Of a stretch of 64,000 nucleotides of DNA, positions 15,595 through 24,106 are shown piece by piece; positions within the stretch are counted from its first letter, which is position 1, and each line of letters starts with the position of its first letter. The translations under genes were made by a program, and so were the position numbers. Below the pieces are notes generated by a model. The model was not told where the DNA came from, did not search any database, and was given only the letters and a program-made list of their open reading frames with translations. This stretch comes from Asaia lannensis NBRC 102526 (GTDB taxonomy: Bacteria; Pseudomonadota; Alphaproteobacteria; Acetobacterales; Acetobacteraceae). The stretch is taken from positions 54,087 through 118,086 of the forward strand of contig NZ_JAMXQU010000010.1 of assembly GCF_024054035.1 (NCBI RefSeq). Direction: 5' to 3'.

Positions 15595-17373
15595 ATGACT
15601 TCAAAACGGACCGACGTTGTCATCATTGGAGCTGGCTGGGCCGGCGCCATCCTCGCCAAAGAGATGCGCGAGGCAGGACGTCGGGTCGTCATGCTCGAAC
15701 GCGGGCCAGAGCGCAAAACAGCCGATGAAGGAACATATCCGGGTTCGATCGATGAATTACGTGGTGCAATACGTCACCGTCTTTTCCAGAACCCGGCCAA
15801 GACAACCGTCACCATACGCAATACGATCAACCAGACTGCCCTGCCCTACCGCCAGCTTGCTGCCTTTCTGCCGGGTGAAGGGGTCGGGGGTGCAGGTTTG
15901 CACTGGTCGGGCGTGCATTTTCGCGCCGCCCCTGACGATCTGCGTCTGCGCAGTCATGTGATCGAACGCTATGGTGCAAAATTCATTCCCGAGACCATGA
16001 ATCTTCAGGATTACGGCGTCACCTATGAGGAGCTGGAGCCGTTCTTTGACAAGGCGGAGAAAGTATTCGGCACCTCAGGCGAGGCCTATAAAGTTAATGG
16101 TCAGGTAGTCGGACAAGGCAATGTGTTCGCGCCATCGCGTAGCAACCATTTCCCGCTTCCCGCCATGCAGGATGTATACACCGCCAGTCTTTTCAGAAAA
16201 GCGGCTACCGAGTCCGGGTATCACCCCTACTCCCTGCCAGCAGCCAACGCATCAAAACAATATACCAATAGTTACGGTCTACAGATGGGCCCGTGCAATT
16301 TCTGTGGATATTGCAGTGGTTATGACTGCTATATGTATTCAAAGGCCTCGCCGAACATCAATATCCTGCCCGCCTTACGCAACGATCCAGAATTTACCCT
16401 CATCACCGATGCCCATGTACTGAAGGTCAATCTGGACAGCGACCGACGCCAGGCCACAGGCGTAACCTATCTCGATCAACGCGCGCAGCGTGAGGAAACG
16501 ATCGAGGCCGATCTGGTCATTCTTGCAGCATTCCAGTTCCATAATGTTCATCTGATGCTGCTTTCGGGTATCGGCACGCCCTACGATCCGATCAGCAATA
16601 CGGGAACGATCGGCCGCAACTTCGTCTATCAGACGATCACCACTTCACATGCCTGGCTATCCGAAACGCAGTTCACCAACCAGTTCATCGGCGCAGGTGG
16701 GGCGGGGGTCGCCATCGACGACTTCAACAGCGATAATTTTGACCACGGGCCGCTCGGTTTTATCGGGGGATCGCCTGTCTGGGTCAATCAGGCTGGTGTC
16801 AAGCCCATTGCAGCCGCCATGACGGGGGGCGGAAAATCCGCGCCACGCTGGGGCGCAGGATACAAGGCCGGACTCGTCGATACCTATCGTCACTCGCTTG
16901 CCATGGATGCGCATGGCAGCAACATGGCCTATCGCGATGTCTATCTCGATCTCGATCCAACGTGGAAAGACAGCTACGGCCAGCCTCTGCTGCGCATGAC
17001 CTTCACCTGGAAGGAAAACGATATCCGTATGAACCAGTATGTGGTCGGCAGGATCGAACCGATCATGAAGGCGCTCGGCGCAAAGCGCTATGAGCTCGGC
17101 CGACTGGAGCATGGAGAGGCATTCGATACGCGGCGTTACCAGACGACCCATCTCGGCGGCGGTGCCGTTATGGGAACCAGCCCCAAAGACAGCGCCTTGA
17201 ACCGCTATCTGCAAAGCTGGGACGTGTCGAATGTCTTCGTCATAGGCTCGAATGCATTCCCACAGGGCATGGGGTATAATCCCACAGGCACTGTCGCTGC
17301 GCTCGCCTATTGGGCTGCTTATCACATACGCACGCATTATCTTTCAAAGCCCGGCCCCCTGGTCTCCCTCTGA
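15595..17373 (+). CDS. GMC-family membrane FAD dehydrogenase, large subunit (gluconate/2-ketogluconate dehydrogenase type)
   Basis: This flavoprotein oxidises a sugar acid or polyol in the periplasm and hands electrons to the partner cytochrome c and ubiquinone. The Rossmann FAD motif VIIGAGWAGAILAKEM is at residues 9-24, and the GEGVGGAGLHWSG segment is near residue 95. The catalytic C-terminal region holds THLGGGAVMGTSP and GYNPTGTVAALAYWAA. A cysteine cluster C234-x2-C237-x2-C240-x4-C245 matches the [3Fe-4S] cluster site known in this heterotrimeric subgroup. At 592 aa it is standard. It has no signal peptide, consistent with piggy-back Tat export with the small subunit. Substrate assignment needs homology comparison; fructose and sorbitol dehydrogenases share this fold. 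Confidence 0.88.
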   Translation: MTSKRTDVVIIGAGWAGAILAKEMREAGRRVVMLERGPERKTADEGTYPGSIDELRGAIRHRLFQNPAKTTVTIRNTINQTALPYRQLAAFLPGEGVGGAGLHWSGVHFRAAPDDLRLRSHVIERYGAKFIPETMNLQDYGVTYEELEPFFDKAEKVFGTSGEAYKVNGQVVGQGNVFAPSRSNHFPLPAMQDVYTASLFRKAATESGYHPYSLPAANASKQYTNSYGLQMGPCNFCGYCSGYDCYMYSKASPNINILPALRNDPEFTLITDAHVLKVNLDSDRRQATGVTYLDQRAQREETIEADLVILAAFQFHNVHLMLLSGIGTPYDPISNTGTIGRNFVYQTITTSHAWLSETQFTNQFIGAGGAGVAIDDFNSDNFDHGPLGFIGGSPVWVNQAGVKPIAAAMTGGGKSAPRWGAGYKAGLVDTYRHSLAMDAHGSNMAYRDVYLDLDPTWKDSYGQPLLRMTFTWKENDIRMNQYVVGRIEPIMKALGAKRYELGRLEHGEAFDTRRYQTTHLGGGAVMGTSPKDSALNRYLQSWDVSNVFVIGSNAFPQGMGYNPTGTVAALAYWAAYHIRTHYLSKPGPLVSL

Positions 17374-18701
17374 TGCGCGGCTTCCTGCACAGCCGCGTCA
17401 AGCGCGGCCTGGTCCTCGGCCTTCTGGGCATCCTCGGCTCACAGGCAGCAAAGGCCTCCCCGCAATCCGATCTTATCGACAAAGGCCGCTATCTGGCCGC
17501 AGCGGCCGATTGCGCAGCCTGTCATACCCACGACCGGTCAGCACCTTACGCCGGTGGCAACCCGTTCGTTCTTCCGATTGGCACGCTTTACGCACCTAAC
17601 ATCACACCGGATAAAATGCATGGCATTGGCAATTATACCGAGGCCGATTTCACGAATGCGCTCCGAAAGGGGATCGGTCGCGATGGCAAGCCGCTTTATC
17701 CGGCCATGCCCTTTCCCTCATATGCCCGCATAAACGATAGCGATATCCACGCGCTCTGGACCTACTTTCATTATGGTGTCGCACCTTCCACCAAGGCCAC
17801 ACCGCACAACACGATAGCATGGCCACTTTCCATACGCTGGCCCATGACACTCTGGCGCCTGAGCTTCGCCCCGACGCCAAAAGCCGCTCTCGCCAACGCT
17901 GAGCGCTTTTCTTCTCCTGATATCGCCCGGGGCGCCTATCTTGTGGAGGGCATGGGACATTGCGGTGCCTGTCATACCCCGCGCGCATTGACCCTGCAGG
18001 AAGAAGCACTTTCCAGCGATCAGGGCGCCAGCTTTCTGTCTGGAGGTGCTGCCGTCGACGGATGGACCCCAATCAATCTGCGCGCTGACAACCGCACGGG
18101 GCTCGGACGCTGGAGTGAGGATGACATCGTTACCTTCCTCGCTACCGGGCGCAATCTGCACGGATCGGCCTTCGGGGGCATGAGCGATGCGATCGCGCAT
18201 GGTACGCAACATCTGACCGATTCAGACCTTCACGCCATAGCACGCTACCTCAAGACATCGCTCCCGGCGCACAAGAACGAATCCCCTTGGCAATACGATC
18301 CGGCAATTGCCGATGCGCTGCATCATGGCAAGCTGCCCAGTCCCGGCGCGAAGGTCTATGTCGATCGCTGCGCCGCCTGTCACAGGACCGACGGGCATGG
18401 CTATGCCCCCGCCTTCCCTCCCCTTGCGGGCAATCCCACCCTGATGGACAAGGATCCGGGGTCGCTCATTCTGATCGTCCTGCGAGGGGCAAGTGTCCCA
18501 GCTACAGCCAAGGCGCCGTCATCTCTAACCATGCCGGGATTTGACCCTATTCTCTCCGATCGGGAGATTGCCGATGTCGTCACGTTCATCCGTCAGAGCT
18601 GGGGCAACAACGCTGCTGCCGTCTCTGTCGATCAGGTCAGGTCATTCCGTAGCCAGAATGCACGCTGGATCAAAGACACCGCATCCAGCCCTCTGAACTG
18701 A
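17373..18701 (+). CDS. tri-heme cytochrome c subunit of the membrane dehydrogenase
   Basis: The electron-transfer and membrane-anchoring subunit. Three c-type heme sites are visible: C47AACH, C197GACH and C333AACH, each in its own domain, as in gluconate and 2-ketogluconate dehydrogenase cytochromes and adhB. An open frame exists from 17310, but the ATG at 17373, sharing one base with the TGA of the upstream gene, gives a proper Sec signal (basic MRGFLHSRVKRG, then a hydrophobic stretch ending near SQAAKA) and 442 aa. The tight coupling indicates equal expression with the flavoprotein. The gene ends 41 bp before the phage block. Confidence 0.92.
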   Translation: MRGFLHSRVKRGLVLGLLGILGSQAAKASPQSDLIDKGRYLAAAADCAACHTHDRSAPYAGGNPFVLPIGTLYAPNITPDKMHGIGNYTEADFTNALRKGIGRDGKPLYPAMPFPSYARINDSDIHALWTYFHYGVAPSTKATPHNTIAWPLSIRWPMTLWRLSFAPTPKAALANAERFSSPDIARGAYLVEGMGHCGACHTPRALTLQEEALSSDQGASFLSGGAAVDGWTPINLRADNRTGLGRWSEDDIVTFLATGRNLHGSAFGGMSDAIAHGTQHLTDSDLHAIARYLKTSLPAHKNESPWQYDPAIADALHHGKLPSPGAKVYVDRCAACHRTDGHGYAPAFPPLAGNPTLMDKDPGSLILIVLRGASVPATAKAPSSLTMPGFDPILSDREIADVVTFIRQSWGNNAAAVSVDQVRSFRSQNARWIKDTASSPLN

Positions 18702-18742
18702 TCCCTGCAATTGCACCGGATCCGAACCTCCCGGGCGCGGTT

Positions 18743-19999
18743 CTATCTCAGGAAACGATAAACGACGCAGCCTTGAAAACCGCGCCCGCCCGCCGTGCTT
18801 TCCCCGACGGCACGGGCGGCATAAGCGCCCCCTCCACCGGCCCCGTATTTGGTCGCCGTTATTCCCAGCTGGTAACCAGCCTTACCTGCGCCGCCCCAGG
18901 GTCCTTCACTGCCATTTCCGGCAAAAACCAGCGTTCCGTTCTGGCCATCGCTGCCTGCACCGCCATTCTGGTTCCACAAACTCCCTCCGTCAGCGCCCCC
19001 ACCGCTGCCACCGACAGAAATCCGGGCGCTCGAAAACGCACCGGGCCGACCGCCCTCGGCGCTGAGCAAAGGCTGACCACCATAGGTCACAAAGCTTGCT
19101 CCGCCGGACTGATCGGGACCGCCCCCCAATCCGATCGTGATAGAAAGCCTGTTGTCTATGCCCGGATCCAGCGCATAGATCCCCCAGGCATCCCCGCCGG
19201 CCCCACCACCTGCACCGGAAAATGACCCCGCTTCCGGTGAAATGGCTGTGCATGATGCGCCTCCCCCCCCAGCCCCAACGGCGCGCAGCTCGATTTGCCG
19301 CGCCCAGTCGGGGATGGTCAGAATACAACTCGTAGCGCAGATTTCAGGCGGCTGTGTGATCTGCTGGGCGAAATCCTTGGTGGCAAGCTCCGTCAGATCT
19401 GGCAGGAACGCAGCCCCCGGCTTAACGACGAGGCCACCCAGATTATCGACCGTGGGGGGTACGTCCAGGCTGTACAATGCAACCACAACAGCGCCCGCAA
19501 CCACCGGCGCGCGCGTTGCGACATCGAAAGCGATCCGTCCGGTCCTGCGCGTAGGGAGCGACTTGCCGCGATTATCCGGCCCCGCCATGGTCTGATCGGG
19601 CTGATCGGCATTATAGAATGGCAGAATATCCGGACAGTCATCCGTCTCGCTACAGATGGCATAAACGGTCAGTGCTGCCCCCGTTACGGGTACCGGAACA
19701 TGCAATGTCTCATCGTGATGAAACAGACATTGCGTCCTGGCTGTGTCAGCCTCAAGCCCGGCCGTGATACTGCCTATATGCGCCGCATCGACCATATAGG
19801 GGGCAACAATGGTTCCCGGTCCGATCGCAAGAGACAGATCTGTGGATGAAGGCTGACAGGCAAGCCCCGCAGCCATGACTGTCTGACGTCCAAGGACAAT
19901 CTCGGCCAAACGACCGATGCCCTCCTTCGCGTAACGGCCAAGTCTCAGCAGATCCGTGTCGAAAGGTACGGCACCCGCATAGATAATCGGTCGGTCCAT
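18743..19999 (-). CDS. phage tail fibre/adhesin with glycine-rich C-terminal domain
   Basis: The last gene of the phage block. The frame is open from 20173, but the ATG at 19999 shares one base with the TAA of the upstream gene and gives a clean N-terminus (MDRPIIYAGAVPFDTDLL) and 418 aa. Residues 1-230 look like a tail-attachment and baseplate-binding part. From about residue 250 there are repeated glycine clusters separated by short beta segments (GAGGGGAS, GAGGGAGGDAWG, GLGGGPDQSGG, GGSGGGADGG, GAGGGGAYAARA). Such polyglycine loops are known in phage adhesins of the T2 gp38 kind, where they form the receptor-contacting core. It probably determines host surface binding. Confidence 0.75.
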   Translation of the reverse strand: MDRPIIYAGAVPFDTDLLRLGRYAKEGIGRLAEIVLGRQTVMAAGLACQPSSTDLSLAIGPGTIVAPYMVDAAHIGSITAGLEADTARTQCLFHHDETLHVPVPVTGAALTVYAICSETDDCPDILPFYNADQPDQTMAGPDNRGKSLPTRRTGRIAFDVATRAPVVAGAVVVALYSLDVPPTVDNLGGLVVKPGAAFLPDLTELATKDFAQQITQPPEICATSCILTIPDWARQIELRAVGAGGGGASCTAISPEAGSFSGAGGGAGGDAWGIYALDPGIDNRLSITIGLGGGPDQSGGASFVTYGGQPLLSAEGGRPGAFSSARISVGGSGGGADGGSLWNQNGGAGSDGQNGTLVFAGNGSEGPWGGAGKAGYQLGITATKYGAGGGGAYAARAVGESTAGGRGFQGCVVYRFLR

Positions 20000-20658
20000 T
20001 ACATTTCCACCCTTACCCAGGCCGTGACACCGCAGGCTTTGACAGCACACAGCGCAGCATGAAGAGCCCGCTGCTCGACAGGCTGTTTGGGATAGATCTC
20101 GATCATGAACTGCCCTCCCTTTGTCGATCCGTAGCGGCTTTGCGCAGCGCCATATCCGCCGGCCCTGCACCAAGCGCCGCAGTCACGCACCGTCATCGGT
20201 TCGATAATGCGTGGGGGCGCCCCCGCAAGCTCGGTAACCGCCTGCACAACGGCTTGCCGTGTGTTGCGTTGTGCGTTCAGCCGTTCCACCATGCGCCGAC
20301 GCAGACGCGTATCTCTTTCGAGCGGCAGGCGTATCGGCCCGGCTGCGCCAAAATAGTCTTTCGCTGCCATGTCGAGAAACGGTCCCGATGTCGTGCCCAT
20401 ACGGGTCTGTGCGCGCACTACGATCATCAATGCCCATATATGGGCCAGCACAGAACCAAATCCGGTCAGAAGCGCCTGCAGAACGGGCGCATCCTCGACC
20501 TCATCCCCACGATAGGCGGGAAACCATCCCTGCGGCAGAAGCAGGCGGATACGACGTGCAAAATCACGCGCTGTGCCTGGTGCAATACCAGTATCGTAAA
20601 GCGTCTTGCGATCGGTCGCCTGCAAGGCAGAAAGATCGCCGTCTTTCAGAACAGCCAT
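19999..20658 (-). CDS. phage baseplate/tail protein of the gpI (DUF2313/YmfQ-like) type
   Basis: A 219-aa protein whose ATG shares one base with the TGA of the upstream gene. The layout matches the P2 gpI/YmfQ group: an N-terminal segment ending in LLPQGWFPAYRGDEVEDAPVLQALLTGFGSVLAHIWALM, a central ARRxxxERLNAQRNTRQAVVQAVTELAGAPPRIIEPMTVRDCG and a C-terminal domain that should link baseplate to tail fibre. The MTVRDCGAWCRAGGYGAAQSRYG segment resembles the usual fold of this family. Identification rests on position after gpJ and general pattern rather than a single motif. Confidence 0.65.
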   Translation of the reverse strand: MAVLKDGDLSALQATDRKTLYDTGIAPGTARDFARRIRLLLPQGWFPAYRGDEVEDAPVLQALLTGFGSVLAHIWALMIVVRAQTRMGTTSGPFLDMAAKDYFGAAGPIRLPLERDTRLRRRMVERLNAQRNTRQAVVQAVTELAGAPPRIIEPMTVRDCGAWCRAGGYGAAQSRYGSTKGGQFMIEIYPKQPVEQRALHAALCAVKACGVTAWVRVEM

Positions 20659-21893
20659 CAGCCCCCCACCTGCTCGACCGAGAAAAGCGGAACGCGATAA
20701 TCCTTGCCATTGACATTGAGATGCAGAAATCCTCCCTCAGCCGAAAGCGGCACAGCACCGCCGGGGCTGGCAACAGGGGAAGACATCTGGATTTCACCCC
20801 CCTCAGCCGGATAAAGCCCGAGATTGGGAGACCCTTTCTCACCTTTTTGCACGTAGATTCCAGCTGCCGCGAGCCCGCTCCCTGCCTGCACATTGAGCGT
20901 ATTGGTCGGCATCGTATTGGGTGAAATCGAGAACAGCAGGTTCCCCGTCATGTTCGTGACAAGCAGCCCGTCATCGGAAAACTGCACACGCTGCCCGTTA
21001 TCCGTGTGTGCCACGGTCGAAAAAAGCATGGCTCCCGCATCGAGACCCTGCACATTCTCGCGCGTCTCGGGTGTGCGCCATTCGATACCCTGATTGCGCG
21101 CCATGGAAAGAGCATTCCCATAGCCGCCATCCTCACCGTTCGTCCCCGTCAACGCCGTGTTGCTGAAAAGGATGCCCGTTTTCCAGGAATCAGGATTACT
21201 CACGAAAACGATCCCGGCCTCGCAATCGGCCGTACCCTCGGTCTGGCCGCCACCTGCACCGATCTGGATTGCATAGGTGCCGCCGCCGCAATTGGGATGA
21301 TACGGTGTCGACATGCCATGAGCCGCACCGCCAAGATTGACGGCTTCGAGTTCCATGACAAAACTGGGCTGATAATTGACGCCCGGCATGCGCCAGGCCT
21401 CCCCGTAATAGGCATAGGCCGTCGTCAGGGTCGGGTTTGTCGTATCATCGGCAATTCCCCATGACGCCACACCGATGGAACTTGGAATATGCCCCAGCTT
21501 GCTCCGCGAGTTCAGTGCATCCGAGGTGCGTGATCCTGCAACGAAGCCACTGCACCCGAAGCGGGACAGTGAGGCAGCCTGGGCATTTTCCAGCGCCCAG
21601 GGACCGATGGATGTCGTTGCCATGAGCGCTGAGAGCCAGTCCTGACGCGCAACGTCGCGTGTATTGAGCGCAGGGTAATCCGAGGCGGCACCGATAAAGA
21701 ACCTGTCACCGAAACGACTGACCTTGGCGCCTTCCTCAGCAAAAAATTCCCCACTGGGTGGTGAATCGGCAGGCGCACCGGCAATCTGACTCGCCGTGGC
21801 ATTAAGCGTTTCCACACCACTCGGCGTTGCGACCACAAGAATTTCCGCCCCATCGATCGCGGGGATAGGGAAATAACTGTTGAATTTCGGCAT
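20658..21893 (-). CDS. phage tail-tip structural protein between gpJ and gpI, family unknown
   Basis: A 411-aa protein beginning MPKFNSYFPIPAIDGAEILVV, with a strong GGAGGGG ribosome binding site and an ATG overlapping the gpJ stop by one base. The sequence is beta-rich with many Gly, Ser, Asn and Thr residues and no helices of note. It includes GGGTYAIQIGAGGGQTEG and a C-terminal GFLHLNVNGKDYRVPLF segment that looks like an intramolecular attachment or trimerisation region. Canonical P2-like clusters go directly from gpJ to gpI, so this insert is unusual. It is probably a fibre or receptor-binding component. Confidence 0.6.
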   Translation of the reverse strand: MPKFNSYFPIPAIDGAEILVVATPSGVETLNATASQIAGAPADSPPSGEFFAEEGAKVSRFGDRFFIGAASDYPALNTRDVARQDWLSALMATTSIGPWALENAQAASLSRFGCSGFVAGSRTSDALNSRSKLGHIPSSIGVASWGIADDTTNPTLTTAYAYYGEAWRMPGVNYQPSFVMELEAVNLGGAAHGMSTPYHPNCGGGTYAIQIGAGGGQTEGTADCEAGIVFVSNPDSWKTGILFSNTALTGTNGEDGGYGNALSMARNQGIEWRTPETRENVQGLDAGAMLFSTVAHTDNGQRVQFSDDGLLVTNMTGNLLFSISPNTMPTNTLNVQAGSGLAAAGIYVQKGEKGSPNLGLYPAEGGEIQMSSPVASPGGAVPLSAEGGFLHLNVNGKDYRVPLFSVEQVGG

Positions 21894-23035
21894 TACCCCT
21901 CCTGAACGATCTGTACGGAAATCATGCCTGGCAAAAGCGACTGACGTGCCTGCCCGGGAACATCGTTCTGCGCGCCGTCGAGACTGATCTGTGTCACGGT
22001 CGTGACAGCCTCTCCGGCCGCTGCATAAGCAAGATAGGCAAGGCGACTGAACGCATAACCACCGCCTATGCGGGCCGCACGAATATCCTGGTCTATGGCA
22101 GCCATGACAGCCGTCTGTACGCGCGCAGCATCTGCATCCTTCACGATATGCACCGTCATGGCGATATCCAGCGACAGGATGAGCGGGCGCTGCACACTAA
22201 AGCCAACGCCGAGAGCCTTGCAGTTCTCGACCTGTGCATAGACCTGGCGCAATACCGGCTCCGGCACCCGGTCGCTGCCATCGTCGACGACAACCGTGAA
22301 ATATCCGGCGCGAGACGCTCCATCCGGCGTCTGACCGTCAAAAACCGCGTAAGCCAGATTATTCTGTACGCCCGCCACCGCGTTTTCAATGGCCCCACGC
22401 GAGGCGCTGGCCTTCGCTGCCAGCCATAACGGAAAACGTGCGCGCAGCTGGGCATCAGTTTCCTGATCCGACCCATTGGCAAAGGCTCGTGGATTGGTCA
22501 CGATGTCGATACCTGCAACCGAAGTACCCATCAGGGAAATGGCTCCGACCGGCACATTGCCCTGCACGCCCTCCATGAGCGCCTCAACCGGCACGGTCAC
22601 AGATGCCACGCCGGCCGGTCTGATATACCCGCCCGTCTCATGCGACCACTGTTCATGGGCCTCATCGGTCACAACCTGAAAGGTCGTGGCCGATGCCGTG
22701 CGCACCAGCACGCCAGGCCGGATCACCGCAGAAATATCACCATAGGAAAAGCAGGTCATCGTCACCGAACCGAGCGACCGGACACCGGGCAGACGTGTCA
22801 TGCCGAAATCACCGACGAAACTGTCGCAATCCGCGCCCACCGATGTCGCCAGCCGCGTCCTGCACAAAATCTGTACCAGAATATACTGTAGCCATAAGCC
22901 AAGCGCCGAAACGCTCTCAATGAGCGCTCGACCCGGTGTCCCTGTGGCCAGTGTAAGTTTGCCTGTGCAACTGGCCTGAGCGGTCGCAACAGCCGTTTGC
23001 ACCAGAGTGGAGAAAGAACGCAGGGATAACGACAT
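21893..23035 (-). CDS. baseplate assembly protein J (baseplate_J family)
   Basis: This 380-aa protein is the baseplate wedge component of contractile tails. The N-terminus (SLRSFSTLVQTAVATAQAS, then PGRALIESVSALGLWLQYILVQIL) and the central GDISAVIRPGVLVRTASATTFQVVTDEAHEQ block are typical of gpJ. So are the repeated VTVPVEALMEGVQGNVPVGAI and NGSDQETDAQLRARFPLWLAAKASASRGAIENAVAGVQN segments. It follows the gp25-like wedge gene and precedes the tail-tip genes, the usual order. Its presence shows the block encodes a contractile, not merely siphovirus-like, tail. Confidence 0.85.
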   Translation of the reverse strand: MSLSLRSFSTLVQTAVATAQASCTGKLTLATGTPGRALIESVSALGLWLQYILVQILCRTRLATSVGADCDSFVGDFGMTRLPGVRSLGSVTMTCFSYGDISAVIRPGVLVRTASATTFQVVTDEAHEQWSHETGGYIRPAGVASVTVPVEALMEGVQGNVPVGAISLMGTSVAGIDIVTNPRAFANGSDQETDAQLRARFPLWLAAKASASRGAIENAVAGVQNNLAYAVFDGQTPDGASRAGYFTVVVDDGSDRVPEPVLRQVYAQVENCKALGVGFSVQRPLILSLDIAMTVHIVKDADAARVQTAVMAAIDQDIRAARIGGGYAFSRLAYLAYAAAGEAVTTVTQISLDGAQNDVPGQARQSLLPGMISVQIVQEG

Positions 23036-23074
23036 GATCGTTCCAGTGCTGAGCCGACATGAGCCGAGCTGCGC

Positions 23075-23449
23075 TCAGATCGTGCCATCCTGATTGAAAA
23101 TCACTGTTTGGCTGCCCGACATGTCCACTCCGGTATACGAGATCGTACAGAGGTACATGCCCGGGGTCTGGGGGGTGAGCACAACCATTACCGGCTGGTC
23201 CTGATCGATCCCGGCTTCAAGAGCGAGCTGACGCACGATCAGCCCGCGTGTCTCGTCTTCAGCAATAGGCATACCGATACGCGACGGCAGGCCAGCTCCA
23301 TAAGTCAGGTGCCAGAGATACGCCTTCGGATTGGTGCAAAGACGGCGCAATACGGACTGACGTGTCAGAAGCGCATCCGAGGCTTCGCGCAATGCGCCAT
23401 TTTCTTCGCATTGCAGATCCTCTCCGAAATAATGAAAGAAATCGCTCAT
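23075..23449 (-). CDS. baseplate wedge protein, gpW/gp25-like
   Basis: A 124-aa protein overlapping the spike gene by 4 nt. The central helix region (REASDALLTRQSVLRRLCTNPKAYLWHLTYGAGLPSRIGMPI) and the following RGLIVRQLALEAGIDQDQP fit the gpW/gp25 lysozyme-like wedge group. The C-terminus is a beta strand pair (YLCTISYTGVDMSGSQTVIFNQDG). It lies between the spike and gpJ as in P2-type baseplate operons. Sequence similarity to gp25 is weak by eye, so position counts as much as pattern. Confidence 0.65.
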   Translation of the reverse strand: MSDFFHYFGEDLQCEENGALREASDALLTRQSVLRRLCTNPKAYLWHLTYGAGLPSRIGMPIAEDETRGLIVRQLALEAGIDQDQPVMVVLTPQTPGMYLCTISYTGVDMSGSQTVIFNQDGTI

Positions 23450-24096
23450 CCCACGGCCTTCCCGGTCATGCCGTTCGCATAAGGATGAACATGCTCTGCC
23501 AGACTGTGCATATCGGTGCGCACATCGCCGCCAGAGACGAATACATCCCCTCCCGAGACGCGAACACCCGCGCCCGAGACGGAAACACCTTTCCCGTCAA
23601 GCGTCAGCGATACATCGCCAGCATGAAACTCGATCGAGGTCTTTCCGATAAGACAGCGCAGGGATCCCGCGCCAAAAAACAATCCGTCGCGCCCGATATG
23701 AAGCCAGCCGCCACTATCGCTCTGCCCCGGAGAGTCCCTGTCCGATGTCCCGCACCCCGCTCGTACGAGCATTTCACCTGGCTGCGCCACTTTTCCGGTC
23801 TGTGGAGAAATTGCAGGTCCCGCAACCACATCGAAAACAACCGAGACGATCACGAAAGTTTCCCCATCACCCTCGACGGGCATCAACAGAACCTGCGTCC
23901 CTATGGCGCAAGGACATGAAATACGCAGGTCACCCGCCTGTGCCAGGGCTGCATCGGGTAACCACCCGGTTTCGATATCGTCGGGTTGCAACCGTACCTT
24001 GACGGCGTGACTCGATGGATCGACGGCAGAAACAATGCCGTGAATGGCATGCGCGGTGCGTGTCTGATGCGCAGCAACCCAGAGCGGGCTCTCCAT
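23446..24096 (-). CDS. baseplate central spike protein, gpV-like
   Basis: A 216-aa protein with a good GGGAGG ribosome binding site. The N-terminal OB-fold part is typical of gpV (GIVSAVDPSSHAVKVRLQPDDIETGWLP, followed by GTQVLLMPVEGDGETFVIVSVVFD). A repetitive beta-helix stretch follows (VSLTLDGKGVSVSGAGVRVSGGDVFVSGGDVRT). The end carries SLAEHVHPYANG; the H-x-H pair is the iron-binding tip signature of P2 and Mu spikes. It would pierce the target outer membrane. The short repeat of VSGGDV units shows the needle is modest in length. Confidence 0.8.
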   Translation of the reverse strand: MESPLWVAAHQTRTAHAIHGIVSAVDPSSHAVKVRLQPDDIETGWLPDAALAQAGDLRISCPCAIGTQVLLMPVEGDGETFVIVSVVFDVVAGPAISPQTGKVAQPGEMLVRAGCGTSDRDSPGQSDSGGWLHIGRDGLFFGAGSLRCLIGKTSIEFHAGDVSLTLDGKGVSVSGAGVRVSGGDVFVSGGDVRTDMHSLAEHVHPYANGMTGKAVG

Positions 24097-24106
24097 GAGA
24101 CCTCCC

